Positions 54,240 through 63,083 of a DNA stretch of 64,000 nt are shown here, piece by piece. Made by a program: the position numbers and the translations under genes. The number at the start of each line of letters is the position of its first letter. Position 1 is the first letter of the stretch. Source of the DNA: Algimonas porphyrae (GTDB taxonomy: Bacteria > Pseudomonadota > Alphaproteobacteria > Caulobacterales > Maricaulaceae); the NCBI RefSeq assembly GCF_041429795.1, contig NZ_CP163424.1:1180001-1244000 (forward strand), given 5' to 3'. The notes under the pieces were generated by a model, which saw only the letters and a program-made list of their open reading frames with translations, searched no databases and was not told the origin of the DNA.

Positions 54240-56663
54240 TTAATCTGCGTCAGGCAGATCCAGCGTTTCCAGGAAGAATTCTAGGATCTGCCGGTCACGG
54301 TGAACCCGGGACGTATCGGCGCGGAAACCGTGTTTTTCGCCGGGATAGGTCATCAGGTCCAGATTGTGCCGCCCGCGCTTCTGCATCGCATCCATCAGCT
54401 TGACCGTATGGCGGAAGACGACATTGTCGTCGGCCATGCCGTGAATGACCAGAACCGGCTCCGTCAGGCCGTCCAGCCAAGTGAAGACGGATCCGCCATC
54501 ATAAGCCCCGTCCGTATGATTGGGGTGATCGGGGCGCGGATCGCCGAGATAGCGCTCCGTATAGGCGGTGTCGTAAAGCGCCCAGTCTGTTACAGGCGCG
54601 CCGGAGACGCCGGATGCATAAAGGTCCGTCTGGGCGAGCATCATCAGCACCATATAGCCGCCATATGACCAGCCATAGACACCCATCCGGTCGGGATCGA
54701 TGAAATCCTGCTGCTTCAGCCACTCGGCGCCGAGTGTCTGATCGACGACTTCGGCACGGCCCAGTGCGCGGTGCAGTACGTCCTCGAACGCTTTGCCCCG
54801 GTTCGTGCTGCCCCGTCCATCGACGGCGAAGACGACAAAGCCGTGATGAGCGAGCATGCGCGACAGATGCTTACGCTGCCAGCGGTTCATGACGCGCTGC
54901 ACACCGGGTCCGCCGTAAACGATCGTGACAGAGGCCCGGCGTTCGCCCGATTTCAGATCGGTCGGCTTGTAGAGCTGGTAATGCAGCTCGGAGCCGTCTT
55001 CAGCCGTCAGTGTGCCATATTCAGGAATGATGTGCGCATCCAGATAGGGCGCATAGGGATGACTATCGTCCAGCGCATTCTCCGACAGCCAGGCCAGCGG
55101 CGAACCGTCAGCGTTGAAAGCGCGGACCTGATGGGGTGTATTGTCATTGCTGTAGCTGCCCAGATAGCGCGAACAATCCGCATCAAAGGCGGCGCCGTGC
55201 TGACCGGGCGTTTCGCTGATCTGCGTGGCGATTAGACGTGTGTCTGTCTGCCCCTCACTGGCGTCTCCGCCCGCTCCGTCCTCATGGGCCAGGACGTTCA
55301 TCGTTTCGACCTTGAACAGATGAGTCGAGAGCGGATCGTCCCGCCAGCCGGACACATAGAGGGTTCCGTCAGTGGCAGAGCAGCGAATCGTATCGACCAG
55401 AATGTCCGACGGGGTCAGCTGCTGTGCGCCGTCTTCGGTGATTTCGTAATAGCGACGCATGCCGTCGCGCTCACTGATCATGCGAAAGCCGCCTTCGAGC
55501 GGGGTAAAGTCCGACCGGATATTCAGCCAAGTCGGGCTGGTTTCTTCGTAAAAGACTTCGGCGCGGTAATCCGATAGATTGACGCGGTAGACGGTGTGGG
55601 TCTGGTTATCGCGGCTGAGAATGCCGGCATAGAGCGCTGAATTGTCCGGTGCCCAGGCAACCCGCGTCAGATAGATGTCGTCGTCATCGCCGAGATCGAT
55701 CCAGCGGGTCGATCCCCCGCTAGTGCGCACGACGCCCAGGCGCACGGTCGCATTATCCGTTCCTGCGAAGGGGTAGCGCTGATCGAGCGTCGTAATTCCG
55801 TCAGGGCCGATATTGGCCCGCGTCTCGATCGCGATCGGGCTTTCATCGATCTGCGTGTAGGCGATGCGGTTTGCGTCCGGCGAAATCCAGTAGCCGGTAT
55901 CGCGGTCCAGCTCTTCCTGAACGACGAAAGACGCCGTTGCATTGCGAATCGTCTCCGTGGCCGAATTGGTCAGCTGGCGCTCAAGACCGGTTTCCAGGTC
56001 TTTCACGTAAAGCTCGTCATCGCGCACATAGGCGATCAGGCTGCCATCACTCGATACTTTCGGATCGGTTTCGAAGCCTGCTGTGGCGGTCACCTGGCGG
56101 GCGTCTTCGGTGGCCAGATCATAGAGGTAGATGTCGCCACCGAGCGGGAACATCAGAAGATCACCGCCAACCCAGCTATAGTCGACAATACCGGAGGCAT
56201 ATTGCCGTTGACGTTCACGACGGTTCTTTTCTTCTTCTGACAGCACTTCCGGTTCGCCGAGGAGATCGGTCGAACTGACCAGCAGGCGCCCCTCTCCGGT
56301 TTCGATGTCGTAAGCCCAGAGGTCCTGCTGCTGCGCATCATCTTCACGCCCCTTCAGAACCGTGACGAATTCGCCACTGGGCGCGATCTTGGCATCCGAA
56401 AGGGACAGGCCGTCAATGGACGGACTCGCATGCAACCGTTCAGGCGTCAGTTTACCGGGGCCGGGATCCGTCACCAGATAGGATCGACGCTGCCCCCGCG
56501 GGGTTAGAGCGTCGCTGGCGGCTTTCTGAAGGGCGGGAACGGTTTCGTTGCTTTCAATGTCGACATCGCCGCTGGGAGGTCTGTCCGGCGCATCATTGCA
56601 GGCAACCAGAAGACCGCTCAGGCTGGCGGCCAGGAAGAGGTGGGACAGATAGCGCGCGCCCAT
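54240..56663 (-). CDS. Secreted dipeptidyl-peptidase IV-type S9 peptidase
   Basis: An 807-residue serine peptidase of family S9 (DPP IV/S9B). The ATG at 56663 gives a lipoprotein signal (LAASLSGLLVAC). The beta-propeller occupies about 85-520 (including YASGIVDYSWVGGDLL and FVVQEELDRDTGYWISPD, where the EE-like pair positions the substrate N-terminus). The catalytic domain follows: nucleophile in GWSYGGYM, Asp in HGMADDNV, His in GEKHGF. It would remove dipeptides with a penultimate Pro from imported peptides, in the periplasm or at the cell surface. Confidence 0.93.
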   Translation of the reverse strand: MGARYLSHLFLAASLSGLLVACNDAPDRPPSGDVDIESNETVPALQKAASDALTPRGQRRSYLVTDPGPGKLTPERLHASPSIDGLSLSDAKIAPSGEFVTVLKGREDDAQQQDLWAYDIETGEGRLLVSSTDLLGEPEVLSEEEKNRRERQRQYASGIVDYSWVGGDLLMFPLGGDIYLYDLATEDARQVTATAGFETDPKVSSDGSLIAYVRDDELYVKDLETGLERQLTNSATETIRNATASFVVQEELDRDTGYWISPDANRIAYTQIDESPIAIETRANIGPDGITTLDQRYPFAGTDNATVRLGVVRTSGGSTRWIDLGDDDDIYLTRVAWAPDNSALYAGILSRDNQTHTVYRVNLSDYRAEVFYEETSPTWLNIRSDFTPLEGGFRMISERDGMRRYYEITEDGAQQLTPSDILVDTIRCSATDGTLYVSGWRDDPLSTHLFKVETMNVLAHEDGAGGDASEGQTDTRLIATQISETPGQHGAAFDADCSRYLGSYSNDNTPHQVRAFNADGSPLAWLSENALDDSHPYAPYLDAHIIPEYGTLTAEDGSELHYQLYKPTDLKSGERRASVTIVYGGPGVQRVMNRWQRKHLSRMLAHHGFVVFAVDGRGSTNRGKAFEDVLHRALGRAEVVDQTLGAEWLKQQDFIDPDRMGVYGWSYGGYMVLMMLAQTDLYASGVSGAPVTDWALYDTAYTERYLGDPRPDHPNHTDGAYDGGSVFTWLDGLTEPVLVIHGMADDNVVFRHTVKLMDAMQKRGRHNLDLMTYPGEKHGFRADTSRVHRDRQILEFFLETLDLPDAD

Positions 56664-56827
56664 GGGCGGCCTCCTTATGTCGCGAAGATGACGATTATGA
56701 CCGGGCTTACGCGGCGCTGGCACGCGGCGCAACTCCTGCCGGAGCGCCAAGGCGTTGTTTCAGGCTTATCCGCAACTCCGGCGCTTCATCGCTTGCCAGT
56801 CCGCGCGGCGCACCCGATATACGGCCC

Positions 56828-58291
56828 ATGCCGGACCTTCGTCCCGTTTTCTTCGTCATTGGCCTGATGGCGGCTGCCATGGGCATGCTGATGTTCGTGC
56901 CCATGGTCGTGGACCTGCTTTACAATGACCGGTCCTGGCAGGCTTTTGCCATTTCCGGCGTCATCGTGACGCTGGTCGGCGGCACACTGGCCACGGCTAC
57001 CTATACGCCGCGTCCGGATCTGCGCGCACGCGGTGCATTCGTCCTGACCGTCTTTTCATGGATCGTCCTGGCAGTGCTGGCGGCTCTGCCTTTCCTGCTC
57101 GATCCGGTGCGACTGTCCTTTACGGATGCGCTGTTCGAAGCAACCTCGGGTATTACGACGACCGGGGCGACGATCCTGACCGGTCTGGACGATATGCCAA
57201 AAGGAATATTGCTCTGGCGGGCGATGCTGCAATGGATGGGCGGGATCGGCATCATCGTGACCGCCATGGCGATCCTGCCCATGCTGGGTGTGGGCGGGAT
57301 GCAGCTCTTCCGCCTGGAATCCTCCGATGTCGGTGAAAAAATTCTCCCGCGCGCGCAAAGCATCGCGATCACGATCGCTTTCATCTATCTGGTGCTAACC
57401 CTGGCTTGCACCATGGCCTATATGGGTACGGGCATGACCGGCTTCGACGCGGTGGCTCATGCCATGACGACGATTGCGACAGGCGGCTATTCGACATCGG
57501 ACGCCTCCATGGGCGGGTTCATGGATGACGGAGCCGATATGGTCGGCAGCCTGTTCATGCTCCTCGGCGCCCTGCCGTTCGGCGTCTACATGCTGATGGT
57601 CCGGCGCGGACAGTTCGGCGCGCCGTTCCGCGATCCGCAGGTTAGGGCTTTCCTGTTCACTATCGCCGCACTGAGCCTGCTCGTGCTGGTCGCCCTGATT
57701 ACATCGGGCGCGCAGGATAGCGAGCTCGGCTTGTTCCGGTCGCTGCGTCTGTCCGTTTTCAACACGATTTCGATCATCACCGGGACGGGCTATGCAACGG
57801 CTGACTACATGCAGTGGGGGCCGCTGGCGGTTGGTGCATTCTTTTTCTTCATGTTCATTGGCGGCTGCGCGGGATCAACTGCCTGTTCGATCAAGATCTT
57901 CCGCTATCAGGTCGCTCTGGAAGCTTTGCGCGCCTATCTGTTCCGAATGCCGCGACCCCATGCGATCGCGCCGATGCGGTATGGCGGACGGCCCTTGCCA
58001 GACGCCATTGTCTATTCGGTCTTGGGCTATTTCTTTCTGTTCTTCGTGACTGTCGCCGTGATTGCGAGCCTGCTCGGCGCGCTGGGGCTCGACCCGGTCA
58101 CGGCTTGGTCCGGAGCGGGCAGTGCAGTTGCCAATGTCGGACCCGGTCTGGGCGACATTATCGGGCCGAGCGGAACCTATCAGAGCCTTCCGAACATGGC
58201 GAAATGGCTGCTGATGACCGGCATGATCGTCGGGCGACTGGAAATCGTCACAGCGCTGGTCGTACTGACGCCAAGTTTCTGGCGGGCCTAG
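56828..58291 (+). CDS. trkH: TrkH-type potassium uptake protein
   Basis: A 487-residue inner-membrane K+ transporter of the TrkH/KtrB family with about 10-12 membrane helices. Selectivity-filter-like repeats are seen around FEATSGITTTGAT, TMTTIATGGYSTSD, FNTISIITGTGYATAD and VANVGPGLGD. A partner TrkA protein is not in the window. It starts 165 bases upstream of the convergent side, divergent from the DPP gene. Also possible as KtrB-like, but the length and repeats favour TrkH. Confidence 0.93.
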   Translation: MPDLRPVFFVIGLMAAAMGMLMFVPMVVDLLYNDRSWQAFAISGVIVTLVGGTLATATYTPRPDLRARGAFVLTVFSWIVLAVLAALPFLLDPVRLSFTDALFEATSGITTTGATILTGLDDMPKGILLWRAMLQWMGGIGIIVTAMAILPMLGVGGMQLFRLESSDVGEKILPRAQSIAITIAFIYLVLTLACTMAYMGTGMTGFDAVAHAMTTIATGGYSTSDASMGGFMDDGADMVGSLFMLLGALPFGVYMLMVRRGQFGAPFRDPQVRAFLFTIAALSLLVLVALITSGAQDSELGLFRSLRLSVFNTISIITGTGYATADYMQWGPLAVGAFFFFMFIGGCAGSTACSIKIFRYQVALEALRAYLFRMPRPHAIAPMRYGGRPLPDAIVYSVLGYFFLFFVTVAVIASLLGALGLDPVTAWSGAGSAVANVGPGLGDIIGPSGTYQSLPNMAKWLLMTGMIVGRLEIVTALVVLTPSFWRA

Positions 58292-58293
58292 AC

Positions 58294-59211
58294 TCAGATC
58301 GGCTGAGCGTCTTCCGTGTCGAAAACATATTCGACGTTGCAGAACTCGCAGCTGGCTCTGATCTTTCCGTCCGCATCCGCCATCTCGGCTTTGGCCTTGG
58401 CATCGAAACTTCGCAGCGTATTGGCCAGCCGCTCGCGCGAACAGCGGCAATCCGCATGGATTGGCTGGGTGTCGAGCAGGCGCACGCCGTCTTCATTAAA
58501 CAGCCGATAGAGCAGCCGCTCCACGGGAAGTTCTGGATCGATCAGCTCGGCATCCTCGACCGTGCTCATCAGCGCTTTTGCGGTTGCGTAGACATCGTCC
58601 GTTTCGCCGCGGGCTTTATCCTCCGCGACCCGCTGGATCATCATGCCGCCACCGGTCCAGACGGGTCCGTCCGGCCCGACATCCTGTCCCACGGCCAAAC
58701 GCATTTGGGTCGGAATCTGATCGCTTTGCGTGAAGAAATGCTCGGCGCAGTCCGACAGGCGCTTACCTTCAACCGATGCCAGACCCTGATAGAGATCCGT
58801 GTCCGGACCCTGATCGATCGTCATCGAAAAGGTCCCGCCGCCCAGCAGCGCGTCGGCACCGGGGTCGCGATTGTCCAGCAGGATCGATTTCAAGCTCTCT
58901 GCATCATAGCGGGCATAGCCGCGAATATGGCCATCAGTCGTACAGTCCGCCATTAGCAGGCTGACCGCACCCTCATTCGTACCGTGACATTGCACGACGA
59001 GCCGTCCGTCGAATTTGAGCGAACGCGCAACAAGCGCGCCAACGATCATCGCTTCGCCGAGCAGGCGCGCGACCGCATCGGGATAGCGGTCCGCCAATGC
59101 GGTCTGCAATGCGTTGGGCAGCCTCACGGCCCGCCCTCTGACTGGGGCGAGCGCGTCATCGGGCCCACCGACCGTAAAAACGGTGAGTTCATTATTCTGA
59201 TTGTCTTGCAT
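58294..59211 (-). CDS. hslO: Hsp33 family redox-regulated chaperone
   Basis: A 305-residue cytosolic chaperone that is activated by oxidation of its zinc site. The C-terminal redox switch shows the CxC pair in ADCRCSRERL and the CxxC pair in ASCEFCNVEYVF. The N-terminal substrate-binding domain includes GRAVRLPNALQTALADRYPD and GTFSMTIDQG. It converges with trkH two bases apart. In Hsp33 family the four Cys bind one zinc; all four are present. Confidence 0.92.
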   Translation of the reverse strand: MQDNQNNELTVFTVGGPDDALAPVRGRAVRLPNALQTALADRYPDAVARLLGEAMIVGALVARSLKFDGRLVVQCHGTNEGAVSLLMADCTTDGHIRGYARYDAESLKSILLDNRDPGADALLGGGTFSMTIDQGPDTDLYQGLASVEGKRLSDCAEHFFTQSDQIPTQMRLAVGQDVGPDGPVWTGGGMMIQRVAEDKARGETDDVYATAKALMSTVEDAELIDPELPVERLLYRLFNEDGVRLLDTQPIHADCRCSRERLANTLRSFDAKAKAEMADADGKIRASCEFCNVEYVFDTEDAQPI

Positions 59212-59428
59212 AGCGCGGATGTAGGGGCGGGAAGAGGGAATTCAACCCCGTCGCGTAAGCCAGGCAGGGGACGGGCGCTTCGCTCAAGGACTATCCTCTG
59301 CACGGCCCGCGACCCGCATGCGCGCGCTCCATGTCCTACAGTCCGCAGGATCGGGATTTTCATTATGTCGCGGCAGGAATTGGACTTTGACACTGGACGA
59401 CCTCGCCCGGGTTTAGGAAAGCAGGAGT

Positions 59429-60277
59429 GTGCCGACTCGTAATGATCATGCCGACTCTTCCCTGAACCGCACGGCCCGCAAACTTGCCCTGACGGGATGG
59501 GCCTTGTTGCTCGTGACCTATACGCTCATCTTCTGGTTCTTCAGTTCGAGCGAATTTCTGGATGCGTTTCAGCGGGCGGCCATCAATACGGTGCCTGCGG
59601 CGCTCCTGTCCTGGCCTGTCGCGCGTCTGGTCGAGCGTCACCTGATCGATGCAATGATGACGCGCCAGATCGTGGGTCACCTCGTTCTTGCGCTCGGCTT
59701 TGCGCTATTCTGGTATATCGGCATTCAGACGGGCTATGGCTTGCAGGACGGCTTGCCAGCGGACGGGATTGTGGGGCGAGCCCTGAACGGCGTCGCCCTG
59801 ACGTGGCAGCTTTTTCAAGGTGTTACCATCTATGCCGTGATTGCGCTGTTCGCCTATGCCGTGACCTTTCGGACGCGTCTCGACGCGCTGGAGCTGAAAC
59901 TGGAGCGGATCGAGCAGGCCGAGGCATCCGGGTCCGCAGAGCCTGTTGCGGACAAACGTCAGATATTCGTCAAGGACGGGAAAGCACTGAAACCCGTTCT
60001 GATCAGCGACATCATGATGCTGTCTGGGGCGGGCGACTATACTGAAGTCCTGACGGCAGACGGGACCTTCCTGTCGGGTACGTCCTTGTCGCAGTTCGAA
60101 ACCGAGCTGCCATCGGTCGGCTTTCTGCGGGTTCACCGCTCCCACATCGTGGCGACCGACGCGATCCTGTCAGTCGAAAGCGGTGGGAATGGGCGTCTGA
60201 CGTTGCACATGCCGCGCGGCCACTCGGTCACGACCAGTCGTGCCGGCGCGGCGCGGCTCAAGGGTCGCGCGCTCTAG
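59429..60277 (+). CDS. Membrane-bound LytTR-family transcriptional regulator
   Basis: A 282-residue regulator: four membrane helices in the first 155 residues (for example LTGWALLLVTYTLIFWFF and LVLALGFALFWYIG), a short coiled-coil (TRLDALELKLERIEQAE), then a LytTR DNA-binding domain (about 185-280: IFVKDGKALKPVLISDIMMLSGAGDYTEV ... VHRSHIVATDAI). The start GTG 59429 follows GGAG. Sensing by the membrane part and DNA binding by LytTR in one chain, without a receiver domain, is a known but minor design. Its target may be the next gene. Confidence 0.9.
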   Translation: MPTRNDHADSSLNRTARKLALTGWALLLVTYTLIFWFFSSSEFLDAFQRAAINTVPAALLSWPVARLVERHLIDAMMTRQIVGHLVLALGFALFWYIGIQTGYGLQDGLPADGIVGRALNGVALTWQLFQGVTIYAVIALFAYAVTFRTRLDALELKLERIEQAEASGSAEPVADKRQIFVKDGKALKPVLISDIMMLSGAGDYTEVLTADGTFLSGTSLSQFETELPSVGFLRVHRSHIVATDAILSVESGGNGRLTLHMPRGHSVTTSRAGAARLKGRAL

Positions 60278-60355
60278 CGGTTGTCGATTCACCGGATGGT
60301 CTGTCGCTTCACGGATTTTCGCGCGAACACGGGCTCGGACAGGGTAACTGGCCTC

Positions 60356-61684
60356 ATGACATTTTATCGAACACTGCTTCTTGCGACCGCTCTCATCACC
60401 ACTGCATCCTGTCAGACCCTGACACCATCGGAACCGGCCATGACCGTTGCCGATCGTCTCACCTGGGCGGATGCGCCTGTTCTGGTCATGACCGGTCTGG
60501 AGCCCGGGCAGGCCTATACGCTGAAAACGGAGCGACGCTCCGGCTGGAACGATCAGGCGACCGAACGCTCATCACTGCGCTATGTCGCGGACGCCAAAGG
60601 ACGGATCGACACCTCCGTCTCCGTGCCGGACGGGTTGACGGACGCCAGCGCCTACACGCCGATACAGCGCATGGACTATCTGTCGGATCAGACATTGAAT
60701 GATCTAGACCCTTACCAGTTGCGCTTCCGCCTCGTTGATGCTGATGGAGGGCCCGTCCTGCAGCGTGTCGTAGAGATCGGGCCAGACCGGGACGCCCTTG
60801 TCGAAACGGCCTTGGGCGACGACTTCCCCGGCGCTTATGTGTTAACGTCGGTTAATCACGAAGGGCCGCGTCCGACCATCGTCATTCTCGGCGGCTCGGA
60901 AGGCGGCGATAGCGGATCGCGTTATACGGCGCCCACTCTGGCGGCCGAAGGGTTTACGGTTCTCGGCTTGCCTTACTATTCCCCGGCGTGGGGTGGGCAG
61001 GAACAGCAGTTTCCGGGTCTGCCACGGGCCTTCGCGAATATCGCGGTGGACTATCTGGAAGAGGCGGTCACGCAGCTACGCCAGCGACCCGATGTCGATC
61101 CCGACAGGATTACGCTCCACGGCGGATCAAAAGGCGCGGAATTCGTGCTGCTGGCGGGCAGTCTGATCGCCGATGACAGTCCGGGCGGCGGCTTTTGTGG
61201 AATCGTCGCCGATGTACCCAGCGACGTCGTCTGGGAAGGTTGGGGTGCAGGCGAGACGGTTTCGAGCTTCTCCTGGCGCGGTGAACCGCTGCCCTTCGTT
61301 CCCTATCAGGATATGAGCCGGGCCCTGGATCGATCCGATCCCTACACCATGACCGAAGCCCATGAAAATGGCCGGACCGCCAATCCCGATCGGGTCGAGC
61401 CAGCGCGTATCCGGGTCGAAACAATTGACGAGCCGGTTCTGCTGATCGGCGGAGATGTGGACACAACATGGGCGTCGGGCGCGATGTCACGGCGCATCAA
61501 GGCTTTCCGGGATGCGGCGGGGCTCCAAACCGACATGTATGTGTATAAGGATGCCGGGCATGGCGTGGGAGGAACGCCGCTGGTGCGAACGAGTGTAGCC
61601 AATCTTGCGGCGCGGCTGGAAAACTTCCCGGCGCTGATAAGGTTTCACAAGCAGCAATCCGAACGACCCGATTGCCGCGAATAG
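60356..61684 (+). CDS. BAAT-type acyl-CoA thioesterase-like lipoprotein hydrolase
   Basis: A 442-residue exported alpha/beta hydrolase of the bile-acid-CoA:amino acid N-acyltransferase/acyl-CoA thioester hydrolase family. The ATG at 60356 gives a lipoprotein-type signal (FYRTLLLATALITTASC). An N-terminal Ig-like domain is at about 30-165 (PVLVMTGLEPGQAYTL). The catalytic domain shows GGSKGAEF (nucleophile Ser), PTIVILGGSEGGDSG, and a His in DAGHGVGG. Its exported form is unusual, as this family is mainly cytosolic; the substrate is unknown. Confidence 0.85.
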   Translation: MTFYRTLLLATALITTASCQTLTPSEPAMTVADRLTWADAPVLVMTGLEPGQAYTLKTERRSGWNDQATERSSLRYVADAKGRIDTSVSVPDGLTDASAYTPIQRMDYLSDQTLNDLDPYQLRFRLVDADGGPVLQRVVEIGPDRDALVETALGDDFPGAYVLTSVNHEGPRPTIVILGGSEGGDSGSRYTAPTLAAEGFTVLGLPYYSPAWGGQEQQFPGLPRAFANIAVDYLEEAVTQLRQRPDVDPDRITLHGGSKGAEFVLLAGSLIADDSPGGGFCGIVADVPSDVVWEGWGAGETVSSFSWRGEPLPFVPYQDMSRALDRSDPYTMTEAHENGRTANPDRVEPARIRVETIDEPVLLIGGDVDTTWASGAMSRRIKAFRDAAGLQTDMYVYKDAGHGVGGTPLVRTSVANLAARLENFPALIRFHKQQSERPDCRE

Positions 61685-61802
61685 AAACACGCGATTCCAT
61701 CAAATTACTCCCGTTTTCCGATAAACGTTTATTGAAAAACAATATGTGACATGATAGGCAGTCTTCAATGACCGGTGTGCCAGCCGCGAAAGGAAGAGAG
61801 TC

Positions 61803-63080
61803 ATGAATCAGATCGGAACCCCCGAATCGCAAACCCATACCCTCGGGACGACCCGCCCGCCCCGGCGGAAAAAACTTTGGATTCTTCGGACTTTAACCTT
61901 CATTCTGCCGATCGTCGTGATTGTCGGGGCGATTGGCGGAACGGTCGCGATGAGCGCCTTGTCGCCTGAACCCGAAGAGACGGAAGACCCGATTAAGGCC
62001 CTTCCAGTGCTGACGGCTTCGGCGAAATCGGATTCGGTCACGCTGAGCATCACCACACAGGGCGAAGTGCAGGCCCGGACGAAAATCCGTCTTGTGACGC
62101 AGGTCGGGGGGCGCATTACCTATATGTCGCCCAATTTCATCGAAGGCGGGCGTTTCAGCCGCGGCGAACTGCTCGCCCGGATCGATCCGGCGGAATATAG
62201 GCTTCGCGTTACGCAGAACCGCGCCAGTGTTTCGCAGGCCGAAACCGTTCTGGCGCGCGAGCAGTCCGAAGCCGAACTGGCCCGGATGGACTGGGAAGAC
62301 CTCGGACGGGGCGGCACGCCGACACCGCTGACCCTGCGCGAACCGCAAATGGCCGAAGCCGCAGCCAGCCTCGAGGCCGCAAAGGCACGACTGGCTGAGG
62401 CAGAGCTGCAGCTCGCCCGGACGGAAATCCGTGCACCCTTCGATGGACGAGTCACGGAACGATTGGTCGATGCGGGCGAATTTGTCGGCATGAACAGCCA
62501 GCTTGGGCAGGTCTATGCGACGGACATTATGGATGTCCGTCTGCCACTGACCCATAATGAATTGCGTCAGACGGGCCTCTATCTGGGTTACGAGTCAGGC
62601 GGCGATACGGAAATTCCGGTGATCCTGACGAGTGATGTCGCCGGGCAGCCCGTGGAATGGTCTGGTGTCATTGCGCGGACGGACAGCGAATTCGACACGC
62701 AGTCACGGGTTCTGCATGCCTATGCGGAAGTTCGCGGCGCGTTTGAGGGCGCTTCGGCCAAGGCGCCGCTGGCCCCCGGATTGTTTGTTCAGGCCAAGCT
62801 TGCTGGGCGGACCCTCAACAATGTTGTCGTCATTCCGCGCAACGCATTGCGTGGTCAGGACAAGGTCTATGTCGCCAAGACCGATGGGACATTGTCCATC
62901 CACACGGTCGAAGTCCTGTCATCGGACCGGAACCGCGTCGTGCTGGGCAGTGGCATTACGCCGGGTATGGCCGTCGTGACATCGCCCATTCGCGGTGCGG
63001 CTGAGGGTATGCCGATCGAAGTCGTCGAGACGCTGGCCTCCGACATGGTCTCGACCTCGTCCGAAAAAGAGGGAGCGTAG
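61803..63080 (+). CDS. RND efflux periplasmic adaptor subunit
   Basis: A 425-residue HlyD/AcrA-type membrane-fusion protein. It has one membrane helix (about 32-52), the barrel-sandwich and hairpin (ITTQGEVQARTKIRLVTQVGGRITYMS; coiled-coil AETVLAREQSEAELARM), and beta-barrel segments (RNALRGQDKVYVAKTDG). It links an inner-membrane RND pump to the outer membrane. ATG 61803 follows AGGAAGAGAG. The pump gene follows 3 bases later. Confidence 0.93.
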   Translation: MNQIGTPESQTHTLGTTRPPRRKKLWILRTLTFILPIVVIVGAIGGTVAMSALSPEPEETEDPIKALPVLTASAKSDSVTLSITTQGEVQARTKIRLVTQVGGRITYMSPNFIEGGRFSRGELLARIDPAEYRLRVTQNRASVSQAETVLAREQSEAELARMDWEDLGRGGTPTPLTLREPQMAEAAASLEAAKARLAEAELQLARTEIRAPFDGRVTERLVDAGEFVGMNSQLGQVYATDIMDVRLPLTHNELRQTGLYLGYESGGDTEIPVILTSDVAGQPVEWSGVIARTDSEFDTQSRVLHAYAEVRGAFEGASAKAPLAPGLFVQAKLAGRTLNNVVVIPRNALRGQDKVYVAKTDGTLSIHTVEVLSSDRNRVVLGSGITPGMAVVTSPIRGAAEGMPIEVVETLASDMVSTSSEKEGA

Positions 63081-63083
63081 ATC

